The position numbers were made by a program, and so were the translations under genes. From Ceriagrion tenellum (lineage: Eukaryota > Arthropoda > Insecta > Odonata > Coenagrionidae), in NCBI GenBank assembly GCA_963169105.1, contig OY720643.1, positions 25,454,373-25,518,372 of the forward strand: 64,000 bases of DNA. The letters are read 5' to 3'. Under the pieces are notes generated by a model, which ran no database searches, was not told where the DNA came from, and saw nothing but the letters and a program-made list of their open reading frames with translations. This document shows positions 20,078 through 32,721 of the stretch, in pieces; position 1 is the stretch's first letter, and every line of letters starts with the position of its first letter.

Positions 20078-20853
20078 GAATTTCGCACTAAAGAGAAACA
20101 CAAAAACAAAAAATGTTGCAACAAATAAAATATTTTGTTGTTTAAGCCCTACAAACAAGTAGCTAAAATATAAGGAACAAAAGAACTGAAATTATATCCT
20201 GCCCCTCTGGTTAAGAAACCCTGGCTATGAAGTATTAACGTGGCAACATTCGATATAGATCGACCGGATCGCGGAATAGATTTTCGACACGCATCCCTAC
20301 GAGTGCTCGACTCAATCGATAACGACGCCTAGGCCGTATACGCGCCTATTCAATCGACGAGACTCTTGTTTGTTGTCATCCATCCCGAGGTATACATTTC
20401 ACCGACAGTCCGCGCGTCTCCAATCGATCAACAAGTCGGTCGACACTTGTCGTCGACCGTCTGCGGAGGGGGAAGGACGGGAGGAGGAAGAGGAAGTCGC
20501 CCCGGAGGCGAAAGAAGTCTCCGACGAGGACGGATAGACGCCTCTCTCTCGTCACCGGGTTCCACTCGGGAGCAAGGTGTGCGTTAATCATTTTGCTGCT
20601 CCCCGCGAGGCGGGGAACGCGCGGTGAGATCCGAATGGAGGTGGAGAACCGGTCTTTCGGGTTGCATGCACGAGAGCCGTGGAACCCGTTTCCCAGCCGG
20701 TCGCTCGTCTTCTTCCCTCCTCCGCCGTCTGACTATGCGGATACTGTTCGCGTTCCGGGATGACTTTCGTCGCCCGTCTCCTGTTACGCGCTTCGCCTTT
20801 AAGAGCCGGACGGAAGAAAAACCCGGGGATCTCGGCCGGCTCCATTCAAGGCC
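20078..20853. other. CpG-rich patch
   Basis: From about 20240 to 20850 CpG is frequent (TCGACCGGATCGCGG, CGACGCCTAGGCCG, GTCGGTCGACACTTGTCGTCG), in contrast to the A/T-rich surroundings. Open frames occur on both strands (20366-20587 and 20624-21031 plus; 20376-20591 and 20584-20901 minus), as expected from composition. It could be a promoter-like region or first exon, but I saw no supporting gene structure. Confidence 0.35.
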
Positions 20854-21450
20854 CGCCCAAACAACCACCGCATACGCGTGGGAAATGCAGAAAAAAAACA
20901 CTTGTTGTTATTCGCCCTGGTTCTCCCATAACATTGGGAACAAAACGAAAACGTCAAACAAGACCAAAACCCACAAAGTCATCCATGCGTACGAGAAGTA
21001 TGCTCCTTGGAGTTTATGCATAAAAAACTAGGCCTTTTGGCCTATATAATACAATTTTTCCCCGGTGCTCCTTAGGCTAATACTCAAGAAAAAGGTCACA
21101 ACTACCAACATAGAATACATTACATTCAATTATGGTGTAACCCTACGTTTGTTTCATTCGCCCAAACAACCACCGCATACGCGTGGGAAATGCAGAAACA
21201 AACACTTGTTGTTATTCGCCCTGGTTCTCCCATAACATTGGGAACAAAACGAAAACGTCACACCGCAACAGAACCCCCGAAGTCATCCAGGCGTATGAGA
21301 GGTATGCTCCTAGGATTTTATGCATTAAAAAAACTAGGTCTTTTAGCCTACATAATATTATTTTTCCCCGGTGCTCCTTAGGCTCCCACCCAAGAAAAAG
21401 GTAGGAAGTATAAAAAAAAATATTACATTCAACAACGGTGTAGCCCTACG
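20854..21450 (+). repeat. Tandem duplication, 305-bp unit, with conserved open frames
   Basis: Unit 1 (20854-21158) and unit 2 (21159-21450) both start CGCCCAAACAACCACCGCAT and end at a CCCTACGTTTGTTT block. Across GCAGAAA...CACTTGTTGTTATTCG both units can be read in two frames. Unit 2 stays open for 63 and 73 codons. In unit 1 one of these frames is stopped at TGCATAA. It may be a duplicated fragment of something once coding, but no family is recognised. Confidence 0.7.
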
Positions 21451-23769
21451 TTTGTTTAATTCTAAGAAAACCATTTTGAATGCAACATAAAAACACCTTG
21501 AAGTAGTAAAAATTGGCGTTGATGACATTTATAGCTATGAACGGAGTGACATAACCATAGTGAGTTGAGGTATATGGAGAGGGCACTAAGTCATAAAAAT
21601 GAAGTCTGACAACCGAAATAACAACCATATTGTTTGAACCAGCTCTTTCCTTACTTTCCTATTGCTAGCACGACGGAATGGACGAATTATAATAGAATAG
21701 AAAATTAAATTTATTATTCCTGGACTAGAGTGTCCCTTATGAACATATATGATTGTACATATCTTTAGAGTCAAACATATATCAGAATAGCAAGATATAC
21801 AAGATATATTTATATCACAGAATTCGACATAACATTTAGCAAAACGGCTAAATTATACAAATACATCAGATTGTGTACAGTTCAGCACAATATTTAGTAC
21901 ACTTAGAATATTTAGTTCACTTGAAGTATTATTTCATGATTCCATTTGAATTTATTTGCATTATCAGATTTTTTACGTCTTCTGACAATTGATCCCATAC
22001 TACGAAAGAGATATTAGTGAATTTAGCGAATTTAAAGCAAGAATATCAACTATCTGTTTGAAATTAAAGGCAACTAACTCTTGAAATATATATTGGATGC
22101 CTAGTCTTATGGATTCCACTAAATTTTACAATATTTTTTATCGGGAATGCGGATGATTTGAAATTTAAATAAATAGACAAAATACGTGAGGAGAATCCAC
22201 ATCAAAGAAGTAATTGCATGCTGATTTCTAATAAGTTAGTGAGTAAAACATATAAATATTGCAACATTAGTGCGTTATCCAGCAAGCGCTACAGGAAAAT
22301 GAGGGATAAGGAAGATGGAGCACTGGCTTCAGTTCTAGCATTGGCCAACATAGCTAGTGACCTCCCCATACCTCTCAATAGGCATAACACAGGAGCAATT
22401 TTTGAAATCGGAAGATTCTCACGGCATTGAGAGCAATTCATATCTACATCAAGAAACGATAAAGTGGTCAACTTTACAAGATAAAAAATTTACTTCCGAC
22501 AAGTTTCAATGTTGATATACGAACTTCAGATGACAGAAAGAGCCAAGTACGCGTAAAAAGTAAAAGCTGTGCTCACTTGACGCCCTTGAATTCTTGTCAT
22601 TTCTAAAATTGCTTTCGGGCTAAATTTATGTTACATCAATCATATCATGTTTCCAACATCTACCTAAAACAAATACATAGACAATTTTTGTGGCCTTCAA
22701 CAATTATTGCGACGTGCAAGGCCTGTTTCGTTAACGAGATTCCGCAAACGAAAAAGTAATTTTAATTCATGGGCGAGAGATGGCTATCCCTCGAATCACA
22801 CGGATGAGCGACCGGTAACGAAATAATAAATCGAGCAACAAAAACCGTCGACCTAAACAGCGAATATATCAGCAACAGGAAATAATCAAAATCGCGAGCA
22901 GAGCTTCGCGCCAATGTCAACTGACGCAACAATCGAAAAGTCCCGCGAGAGGAGGGCGAACGAGTCCCTCCCTCCAGCCCCATTCGATTAAACCAATAAA
23001 CAGTTTGGAATGCCCGTGACCACAAACAAGGATTCGCAGCGGATCCTCGAAGCACACAGACCCGGGGCCCCGTCCATAATTGGAGCGGAGCAATCTAGGA
23101 GAGGGCAATAAGCCGCAGAAAGGCTGGCGCGTAATTACAGCAGCTACCGGGAGATGAGGTCTTGGGAACCTAGCGAGCTGCCCGCCGGGAGTAGGTAGGT
23201 ATACGTAACAAAATAACACTCGAAATTTTGCATCACTGAGGTCACGTGATCGCGCGCGTCACGAGGAGGGGATGTTTGTCGGATCGGGGGTGGGGTGAAA
23301 TGTCGGCTCTCCCGAGTCCAAATGGATTTACTCCAGAGAATGCGATAATGAGCACGCCATGGCGTGAAAACTTGTACGCATTCTCACCTAATTTCGGTTT
23401 TGAATTATACGATGCCCATTTCAATGGCGGACCGCGCAAACACACGAAGGAAAGAATATAATGATACCACGAGAGAAATGATACAAAACTGAAGGAAAAG
23501 ACAACAAAAATCAGACAATTTTATCGTTATACAATATATAAAAATATTAAACTGCAACAAAATGTTTGTATTAATGATATAAAGACTTAAAATTTATTGA
23601 CAGTAAAAAACTGAGAGGATGTTTAATTATGTGATATTGACATTCAATGAAAAAATAGTACGGGAAAACTACCACCCACTGAGGAAATAATTTATAATTA
23701 TTTGTTTATTTTCAAATCCCGAAAACGGCACATTTAAGGGCTTTTACATCGGGCGATTAACATTAACAA
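21451..23769. other. Unassigned; G/C-rich 22760-23460
   Basis: Mostly A/T-rich DNA. A patch at 22760-23460 is richer in G+C and CpG and carries overlapping frames of 97 and 100 codons on minus that look compositional. No repeat was matched. Confidence 0.4.
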
Positions 23770-23888
23770 TGGACGAAACTCGAACACCTATACCCTGAGT
23801 AGTGAAAAACCACTCAGGCGGGACTCGAGCCCCCGACCCTTGGATTGGCATAAGAGGACTTTACCCCGTCGCCATCTGGGCCGACGAT
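23770..23888 (-). mobile_element. tRNA-derived SINE, family A, minus copy
   Basis: On the minus strand it reads CGTCGGCCCAGATGGCGACG (A-box-like GATGGCGACGGGG), then GGGGGCTCGAGTCCCGCC at the B box (one change from GGTTCGAGTCC). The body after it diverges from the other copies. The tail is not clear. Confidence 0.7.
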
Positions 23889-23976
23889 TTTGAGGAATGA
23901 CCATGAATCGAACGTTTATTTGTAGAAATACCCAAAAATTTAAAAGGTCTCTAAAACTGAAACAAGTACGAACAAA

Positions 23977-24519
23977 TTAAGAAAGTGCGAGCTAGATAGT
24001 TCCCTAATCATAGTAGAGACCATATTCGATATATACGTTTTAACTTCACCAACTGTGAGACACACGAATTTGATATTGCATTATAGTTGACAGAAATTGT
24101 AAGTAATCAAATGAAAATATCTAAATAAGTCTTTAACTTGACTAACATTTTTTTCACGTGGTACGTTTGAAACTCCATTAAAACGAAAGGTTTATTATGA
24201 TCCCGAAGAATTTACTGCGGTGACAATATGAATTATTTTCAAAAATAGTTATGAATACACAAAAACTACACACTGTTGATTTTTTGACGAGATCTAAGTG
24301 TAGGAAATGCCTCATTTTTAATATCAGGTCTCTTTGGAGTGCATACACGTACCATTTCCCATATAAAAGGGCTGGTATTTTTTTGGCAAATATCTCCGAA
24401 AGTATCTAATGTGGTAAGGGGCTGAATTTTTTGTCAATGGAAGGGTGATATATTTATTTAAAATGAAACCAAATTCATTGATTTCTAGGTTAAATGATAT
24501 TTCGCACAAACTACCTTAA
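23977..24519 (+). mobile_element. TTAA-flanked MITE, copy 5
   Basis: TTAA is present at both ends (23977-23980, 24516-24519). The left end has decayed to GAAAGTGCGAGCTAGATAG while the right end is intact (ATTTCGCACAAACTACC). Body landmarks are all present. The 61-codon minus frame within it is a shadow. Confidence 0.88.
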
Positions 24520-25224
24520 AAATTCTCCATAGAGGGCTAAAATTATAGACAGCTATGGATCAAAAGTCACATCACCTAGATGGAAAGGCCAGAAATCTTC
24601 AAGTTCAGTCTGCTGAATCCTTGGAAAAGAAGTTAGCGAAAGTTAAAAAGAAATGAAGATTTTAAAAGTATGTTATAACTATTAGCATCAAAAACTGGTT
24701 CCGCTGTTAACACCACCATCACTAGGCTCCTGACGGAATGTTCTTTTGATCATGAGCAAAATACGCCATTCAAATGGTTAGCAGAGGAGTTTCCTCAACA
24801 GGAAATAAACGGATATAGGAGGAATGAATAAAAAAATCCTACAGCAGCACACTTCGTGCCAATTTTGTCCAATGACGGGGTGTCAATTGAGGGAATTCAT
24901 CCTCATGACAGGCAAATACGACTTCACACGCTAACGCATTCAGTCAAGCGACATTCCAAATATCCAAACCGTTCCACTCCAAATGTGCTCCTAAATTTTT
25001 AATACTTCCAGTCCAGACGATATGGACGTATCTGACTCAATACGTGATTTTCCACGCCTTATACGACAATCATGAGTCAAAATTACGAAACGAGAAATTG
25101 GATTTTGTCTTCAGTACCGCGATGAACGTTCAACATATTGCCAGGCGTCATTGGTTGCTCGCGTAACACCGATAAATACTAAAATATATGAGAAATTAGA
25201 GACCAAAATAACTATTATTTTGAT
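24520..25224. other. Unassigned A/T-rich DNA between two MITEs
   Basis: No feature recognised. Confidence 0.4.
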
Positions 25225-25781
25225 TTAAGGTAGTTTGAGCGAAACATTATTTTACTCAGCAATCAATGAATTCTGTCACATTTTAAAGAAAAATATCTCA
25301 CCCTTCTAATGACACCAAAAGTTCAACCCCTGACCACATTACTTTCGGAGATATTTGCCAAAAAATACCAGACCTTTTACATGGGAAACGGTACGTGTAT
25401 GCACTCCAGGGAGACATTTGCAAAATGAGGTATTTCTAACCCTTAGATGTCGTAAAAAAACTAACGTGTAGTTTGTACGTTTCCTCAACTATTTTTGAAA
25501 ATTAACCATATTCTCACCGCAGTAGGTTCTTGGGTATCACAAAATACCATCCGTTTTGAAGGAGTTTCAAACGCACAGCGCGGAAAAAATGAGTTAAGTT
25601 AAAGACTTATTTAGATATTTCAATTTAATTACTTACAATTTCTGTCATATAAAACTATATTATTCCACCATTAATAATGCAATATTTCAAGGGTGTGTCC
25701 TACAGCTGGTGAAACTAAAACGTATAATTCAAACTTGTTCTCTATTATGACTAGGGAACTATCTCGCTCGGACTACCTTAA
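25225..25781 (-). mobile_element. TTAA-flanked MITE, copy 6
   Basis: Both TTAA sites are intact (25225-25228, 25778-25781) and both ends are well preserved: GGTAGTTTGAGCGAAACATT on the left, CTATCTCGCTCGGACTACC on the right. At 557 bp it is one of the best full-length copies for a consensus. It is in reverse orientation relative to copy 5. Confidence 0.92.
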
Positions 25782-25818
25782 AGCTTCCCGTCGATATTTC
25801 TGGCTGGAAAACTCAAAA

Positions 25819-25859
25819 AACCACGTCGAGTGGAAAAGAATTTTCCACTCGACGTGGTT
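25819..25859. repeat. Perfect 19-bp hairpin
   Basis: AACCACGTCGAGTGGAAAA, a GAA loop, then the exact complement TTTTCCACTCGACGTGGTT. Weaker pairing may extend outwards (TGGAAAA.CTCA near 25802 against the stretch ending TTTTTCCA near 25871). It lies just outside MITE copy 6. The 74-codon frame across it is not convincing. Confidence 0.85.
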
Positions 25860-26249
25860 CTCAATATTTTTCCAACTTCAACGCAGTTTTAACAAGGACA
25901 ACGGCTGCGAACAATGAAATGGGGTAGTTTTCTGAAAATTATTCAAGAGATAAGTGACCAATTACACGAATTGGCGTGACATAAAATTAACGGAGATGCA
26001 ATCAGCGACCAACCACACGCTGTGACAATTGTTATACCAGGGGATTTAAGTTCGAATAAAGATTTATAATTTCCAACAAAAATAGCAAAACATTTAATTG
26101 TTCAGTTGGATTCGATGTTGTTATATCATATTCAGCTTATGGTGCGAAAACAGCATCATCTGAAGATTATGCGTCATCACATCAACTTCAATATCAATTT
26201 AAGTCTCATTTCTTTGCGCAAAATTGAAAATCTTCATCAGTCATATTGA

Positions 26250-26425
26250 TGAAATTCTAAATAATGAAACAGAAAATTGTGTTTACTTCCATCGATGAAT
26301 TTCCAGGTACTGCTAGTTTCAACGCAGCGGCGTCATCTTCAGGTACTTGTCGAAACTAGTAGTACCTGAAGATAAATTGGTGGAAACAAACAAAGTTTTC
26401 ATTTTCATTATTTACAATGAACTTC
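26250..26425. mobile_element. Fold-back element 7 with hammerhead-like apex
   Basis: The left arm from about 26259 (AAATAATGAAA onward) is complementary to the right arm ending CATTATTTA at 26414. Possible target duplication: ATGAAATTC at 26250-26258 and ATGAACTTC at 26417-26425 (one mismatch). The minus strand carries CTGAAGA...GAAAC...GTA at 26308-26342. The plus strand arm has a second partial version (GTCGAAACTAGTAGTACC). Confidence 0.65.
26308..26342 (-). ncRNA. Hammerhead-ribozyme-like motif
   Basis: On the minus strand: CUGAAGA, one U, GACGC-CGCU-GCGUU (helix II with one G-U pair), GAAAC, UAGCA, GUA. The layout is the same as at 7487 and 16764. Helix I partners are not evident. Confidence 0.36.
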
Positions 26426-27012
26426 CACAAAGTCGAGTCTGAAACCCTTGAGATGAGGATGAAATTCTATTTTTATAATCTATTATATTGAAATGTATAT
26501 TTTCCAGAAACCCTCAGACGATAGGTCGAAGATATGTTTCGATACGTCAGAGGAATTTATTAGGAAAGGATTATCTCCCTGTGGAAAACACGCTATCTTA
26601 TCAACGAACTTTTATTTCCATATACTGAGGAAATGAGAGTTAGGGCGGCGACATGTTGAAATACAGGACTGATTACTAACAACTGAGTCATTTTCCTTGA
26701 CGAGTAAGCTTAAGAAAAATAATGGACACGCATTTAAGTCCGTCAATTTAGTTAACGGTCACACATTTTTTTCAATTTCAACTTCTTAGCCATAGACAAA
26801 TTTCACATTTGTATCGGCATCGTCAGCAATTGGATATAAAAATGGAAATAGCGGCCATTAAGTGAACAAAAGTAATAAAGTGACAAATAAAACATGTGTG
26901 CAACATATTGAAGCCCAATACATACGATAAATGATTATGAGTAACAACCACCAAAATGTAAAACATGATTTATAACAAAGAAATTCTTCAATCGAATAAA
27001 AATCATTTTTAA
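26426..27012. other. Unassigned A/T-rich DNA
   Basis: Nothing recognised. Confidence 0.4.
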
Positions 27013-27105
27013 CTAAAAACCATTCAACCTCTTCTTGAAAACATCAGAGGTTGCAATTGATTTAATCTTCGATATTGCGCATATCGTGGGCCATTCCGGC
27101 ACTTA
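27013..27105 (-). pseudogene. LINE reverse transcriptase C-terminal scrap (tentative)
   Basis: The minus strand reads P-E-W-P-T-I-C-A-I-S-K-I-K then S-I-A-T-S-D-V-F-K-K-R-L-N-G-F and a stop at 27013-27015. LINE reverse transcriptases often end in a W-N-x-L-P ... S-V-x-x-F-K-x-x-L-D-x-F pattern, and this resembles such an end. Only about 30 residues are readable and a neighbouring frame is also open, so the call is weak. Confidence 0.35.
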
Positions 27106-27421
27106 AGATATTTCACATAGTCATTACAAAAGTAAGAAAAGCATAATAATAAATAAAGAAAACAAGAAGAAATGAAGTAATAATTACAAAAAATATATAA
27201 ATTTCGATCCCATTAAATGACAATTCGCCGGTTTTCAGTTTCACGATGTATATACATATCAGGAATGTTGAAAGCATCCTTGTTCAGTGATTACATTTTA
27301 TTGTTCAGTTATTACATTCCTAACCATAATACTGATCACAGTTCGAAAACGTAGCAAAGAACAAAATTAAATATATACATTCTTCCCCACTTCATGTAAG
27401 TTAATAGAGCAGCGTTATCAG

Positions 27422-27830
27422 TTATGCAGAGAACTGCCAAGCGTCATTTAGAAGTAGCTTATACAATTTTGATTTGAACACACGTAATGATGGTGAATTT
27501 CTCATTTCTAATGGTAATGAGTTTCATATTTTAGCAGCAGTCACTATAAAAGATTTATTGAGGTGAGGAGTATTATTCTGGGGGATATGAATGCCAACAT
27601 AGTGGTTTCTGGTAGATAATGAGTGGATATTTCTTTTCCAAGCGAATCTTTGGAACAAAAAAGATGGGTTACCAGTGGATAGTATCTTAAAAGTAAGGCA
27701 AGTGCGGTGATACAGGCAACGTTGTTTATATTTCAACCAGTTTAATCGGGCATATGAATACTCCTAGCTACTTAACCGATCCTATTTTTTGAGGTCAAAA
27801 ATAAAGCGTAATGTAGAGTTCATAGTCACT
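27422..27830 (-). pseudogene. Non-LTR reverse transcriptase C-terminus, with nonsense changes
   Basis: One minus-strand frame reads R-F-I-F-D-L-K-K, a stop, then (after a second stop) L-N-W-L-K-Y-K-Q-R-C-L-Y-H, T-F-K-I-L, S-T-R-N-H-Y, S-F-I-V-T-A-A-K-I, a TGA where a Trp is expected, and N-S-L-P-L-E-I-R-N-S-P-S-L then F-K-S-K-L-Y-K-L-L, ending at a TAA at 27422-27424. This order is typical of the region after the polymerase domain in insect LINEs. Downstream on minus an AATAAA lies near 27300. The fragment is 5'-truncated and has at least three stops. Confidence 0.75.
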
Positions 27831-27840
27831 AGCAGTTTGT

Positions 27841-30800
27841 TGTTGTTTTCTTCGTCGAGATTTGTCAGCAGTGAAAAGCAGTAATTACTATACCAAGGTT
27901 TTTTTTATCGTTTCATCGTATGGTATGGTATAGGTTCATATTTGAATGTTACACCAGGTAAAAAGTGTCAGACACTATCAAAGCCTAGATACAGATACAG
28001 GAAATTCAAAAGAGCTGATCCAGCTGCCGCCGTACGTCAAGACTCATGGCGTAACTCCCAAGCGCTCCGGCCTGTATCTAGGTGGCGTTGGCACAGCAGC
28101 CTCACTAATGTTACAACAGATTCTTCTGTTTACCGCTTATGTACTCATGTTTGCATAAACTGCGGCTGAGTTCTGCGCAATCTCAGACGACTCTCCAAGA
28201 TATAATTCATAGCAACAGACCGTTTGTCCATACGGAAGCCTAGACAATTTATATAAAGGAGTAATTGCTGGAGGAATAAACACCATATTGTTTTCTATTT
28301 TACACCCCGTCTTCTGCGCAATAGACTTGGCACTTAAAAATGATGCAACTGAGGGGAGTTTGTGCTGTTGGAGCAAATTCAACGAGCATCGACAGCATAA
28401 ACCAACATTAATGAGGAAGAATTGAAGATGCTACTTAGCCCTGCCATCAATGCTCGAAGTATTAAATGCATTAACATAACTTCTATAAAAGCGAAGATTT
28501 CCAGCTAAATTTCTGGTAGTCGTTCATGCACATAGTAAATTAATGTCTATTATTTTCCACAAGCAATAATATTCAACCTGACTGAATTTCTTTTAGACCG
28601 TTTAATTCCGGAATGATTTAGACATGGATTCTCAGTAATAACTGCCTCTGTCAAATTGTCATATCTAATTACTGTAAAATACACAAGATGGACGAAGAAA
28701 ACACAATGTTTAGGAAGAGCGCAAAAAGATACAATGATAAGACTAAGCAGAAGATAAAGTGATGCAATTCCTACAAAAATTCCTACCAGATAACTATTAG
28801 AAGATTTTCTTTGACAAAAACAGCGATAGTTAAGACGCATAATTTCGGCATCGGAGCAAGAAATGGATAGTGCTGGATGCTATAAGACCTTAGCAGTCGA
28901 CGCGCAGTTATGTGTCAAATACCACAACAACTGGCAATCATGTTTCGCAATGAGATAGAGGGGAAATTTATCGAGTGACAGATATATCTATTTTAATAGA
29001 TGAGTAACACTCAGTAAGAATGATAAAATACAGCTGAGTATAATTTTCCAGATGCTTTTACCGGCACTACCGGTTTCAACGCAGCGCAGAGTTAAACCAG
29101 CAATACCAATGAAAATTCTCACGAAAAATTAAGGTTCACATTTGTGTAGGAGCCAATGCGTTCAAACAGGATTCCTTAAAAATTAATTTGGCGAAAATAT
29201 ACAGGGATATGTATACTATCATTCAAAATGGATTTGCACACAGTCAACTTCAACACTCAATTTATTTACTATTATTATAAATACTAAATTTAATTATTTT
29301 AAAAAATAACCTCAGGAAGTTTGTACTAACTTTTCCTAGGATACGTTCGTTTAATCACGAATTTACGAAGCACTTACCCACCATAATGCATATGAAATTC
29401 ACCCAGGAGTAAAACAAGAGGGAAGAATTTTGGTGTGGGACGATATTAGTGTTAGTAGCCGCCGAAGCCCAAAGAGACACAAAATACCACAAGGCCTGTT
29501 AGTGCAATGCAATACATGGTGAGGTACCGGAAGCTAAATTGCTTTAAATTAACAACACGTGGAATATCAAACCAATATGTTTTATGTCACCGAATCTAAA
29601 ACCACAAGGCTATTCAGCGTAATACAGTGGGTACTTCAGCGAAGTCCCGGAAGCTTAATGGTCTTGAAGAATCTCCATCGGGAGTTCCAAAATATATGTT
29701 TTTGAGAGTCAGTGAACACAACTCTTATCAATGATAATCGAATACATATTCTGAATGGTAATTCCTTGGCGTGAGTCCAATTGGAAGAGGCACGTCGTCT
29801 AGAGGCGAAGGAGGTGAGAGTGATGCAACACGGGGGAGACGCAAGGGGGGGGGGGGAAGTTGGGAGCAGGGGTGGGGGTCGAAGGGAGGGCACCCAGTGG
29901 GCGGGAGGCGAGAGGAACGGCATTGCATTGCGCAGGTGGGGATGGGTGCAGCAAGAGGCGGCGAGGTGCTTCTTATGAGCCACGTGCACTTGGCATCCCT
30001 CCCACTCCGTAACCAACCACGTCCACCACGTGAGGCTCAGCACGACAGGACGATGCTTCGACAGTGAATCTGCGCGAAGTTCTCGCGTCTGATGGCTGGT
30101 TTGCAGGAATGACACATATTTACTTAAAATTGTACCTCGAACTAAGCTGTAAAACTTGGAATGCAATCCGTGGTTACAACATTATCGGTATTCACAGATT
30201 ATGTGATAACCGAAATGGACGTAGGATATTGTCGAGGCTAAACCTGCAGACGTACTTCTTTTGTTTCATGTAAGCTTACTGATTTCGTTTCTTTTTTGTT
30301 TCATCCATGAACTTCTGTGTGTGAGACCTTTTTTCTCTTAGTCTGCCATGATCTGTCGATCAATTTAGGTGTGCGGAAATATATTGTAGCTTACTTCTTC
30401 CGAGGTTGTGTTTTATTTTACATTAACCTCAATTTTAACTCGCGGTCGCAATAGATATCAGATTGATACTATTCACTGATAACAGGTAAAATATAAGCTG
30501 TAAAAATTGGAATGCAATCCGGTCAATTAATTACATTGACAAGTGATTCGAAATATTCTACAAATATCTGTACGAAGCAATAGATGTAGCAATTCCTAAG
30601 TGTTTATCATCAAAATATAAATACCCGTCCTGGGTTTGGATTACAGATACTATTTACAAAACAGATTACCTACCGATCGATTAGGCACTGAGTAAAATTG
30701 CGCCAATTGTACCAAAATTTCTTTAAAGTAAATAACGGGGTTCGCAAGACGAAAGCGTTGGAAGGAGCGGCATTCGACGAGAAAACCGCCAACTCACTCG

Positions 30801-32006
30801 AATGGGATAGGATCTAGAAGTTCCGCAATTGACGCCCACGGCTGTGTCCGACTTGACGCGTTCCCGGAGCCCGAGTCTGCTGGGCGAGCAAGCGTGCTTT
30901 TGAGTCCCAGGCCGAGCTCTCAAACTCCTCTCATGCAAGTAGGAAACGGGAAGGCAAATGGATAAGTTGCCCCTCCGCTTTCTACACATGAGTGACTGGC
31001 GCCGAGTTCGGACGCGTAGAAACTCTCTTCCTTAAGAGTTCCAAAGCAGCCCAAGTCCCACGATACAAGTTTCTCAAGCATTTCCTACGACGTTACACGT
31101 CTATGATGAGACAATGTGCAGAGTGACATGGGAATCTTGAGATTAATCGCAAGAAATGGACCGCGATTCAACGTTATAGAGCACGCTCGAATTTCCCACA
31201 CTACGTTTTGCCATAATTACCGCTCAAAAATGATGAATGAAATCCGGAGTTAGCCGAACAACTCTAGAGTTGACAGAAAAACTTCCGGTTGCTCGAGAGT
31301 GTGTTTACTAACGTAGATTTGATATCTTTATCAATCACGACACACGGAAAACAGCAATTACAGCCGTATTCACAGTCGCTCTCGTTCAGCATTATTTGCG
31401 GTGCGAAAAGTCAGACAATGATGAAAGGTAATTGGAAAATCGTAAATATTTGCCTTTAAGTTACCAAAGACACGATAAAACAGGCAGATAATATTGAAAC
31501 AGGGAATAGAAAGGGAGCCCGATGAGAGAAAGGGTTAAGAGCAACTCATAAGGAGGGATATTCCTTCTCAGGGAATTCATTTGCAAGCTCCAAACGCATC
31601 TTACTTGGAAGGCATATTGCCATATTCCACTTTAAAGTAGGCCGGAATTCAATTATGCGGAGCTCGTGGGTGCACGGAGGACTCGAAAACTTTCCCAACT
31701 CGACTATCTTCAACCCGAATAGCCATATCACACACAAAAACGATATCCTGCAATGCTTCAGCTCCCATGATAGGTCGGAGCGGAATGCTGAAAGCGAGAA
31801 AGTTCTAAAACACGCCAAAAGTAGGTAAAGTTCAGGAGTATAAGATTACGAGAATCATGATTTTCACGCCTTGAACTTCATTAAGCCAATTCTCTCACCT
31901 ACCTTTGGCGTCCTAATTGTGTGTAACACCCAAAAATATCATTATAAATTAACGAAAATAGACATGACTCAATGACGAAATCATATTTAGAAGGATGACG
32001 TATACG
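27841..32006. other. Unassigned; several small features only
   Basis: No element was confidently identified over 4 kb. A degenerate fold-back apex (minus strand GCGTTGAAACCGGTAGTGCC) lies at about 29078-29097. A G-rich patch with a run of ten or more Gs lies at 29800-29960, and a CpG-rich patch at 30720-31000. The 176-codon minus frame at 29636-30166 lies opposite the G-rich patch and is compositional. Two overlapping frames at 27942-28169 have no known motif. Confidence 0.35.
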
Positions 32007-32721
32007 GGTGTCCAGCAGCTGGGCATTTGAACATTCCCTGAGGTTTCCAGGTTTTCCAGACATATTTTTAATTTTTCCAGAGGAAATATTGAATTTTTTC
32101 TCGTTAATTATAAGAGAATGTTCGGCATGTTTTTTGGGTGATTAAACGTAAGGATTATTTTACAACTTGCAATTTTGAGGAAAATAAACACAAAACTTTA
32201 AAATAGTTTGAGAGAAAATCACATCACCACCCTTTCTTAGATTTAAACATTGTCATGCTGGTGCTCAGGAACAAGGTTTATATTACAGCCAGACTTTGCT
32301 ATAAATAGTATTGATATAAAATGATCAACAACTTAAAAAACTGAAGGAATTGACTTTTCTCCTTATTTTGCTAAATGCGACAACGCAAGGGAAATTTGAC
32401 TTCGCAACTTGCAGATAAAGGCACGTTCTTTACGCCACTGATTTACAGACTATGACCAATAAGAACACCATGTACCTATATAGAAAACATTGTACCTACT
32501 TTCGGTGGTTACAGGAATGCAAAATGCGACAACGCAAGGGAAGTTTGACTTACCAACTTGCCGAAAAAGGCACATTGCTTCCGTTGCTGTTATATGTATT
32601 GACACCACAGAAAGTTTCCAGAGTCAATTCGATATTTCCCTGGGATTTCCTTGATATTTCCAGTGAAAATAAAATTCCCTGATATTTCCCGGTCTTCCCG
32701 GTTTTCCAGAGGGCTGGACAC
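32007..32721. mobile_element. TIR element of unknown family (GGTGTCCAGC ends)
   Basis: The ends GGTGTCCAGC at 32007 and GCTGGACAC at 32713-32721 are inverted repeats. Both ends carry subterminal copies of TTCC(A/C)GGTTTTCCAGA and TTCCCTGA motifs, near 32030-32060 and 32670-32710. Internally a ~70-bp segment (ATGCGACAACGCAAGGGAA) is repeated at about 32372 and 32523. No target duplication could be fixed. Its subterminal words resemble those of the element at 50.5-51.2 kb. Confidence 0.5.

Noticed and set aside
29636..30166. 176-codon minus-strand frame as a gene
   Set aside because: The Pro/Ser/Leu-rich part is the translation of a tract opposite poly-G and GGAGG runs. No domain is seen.
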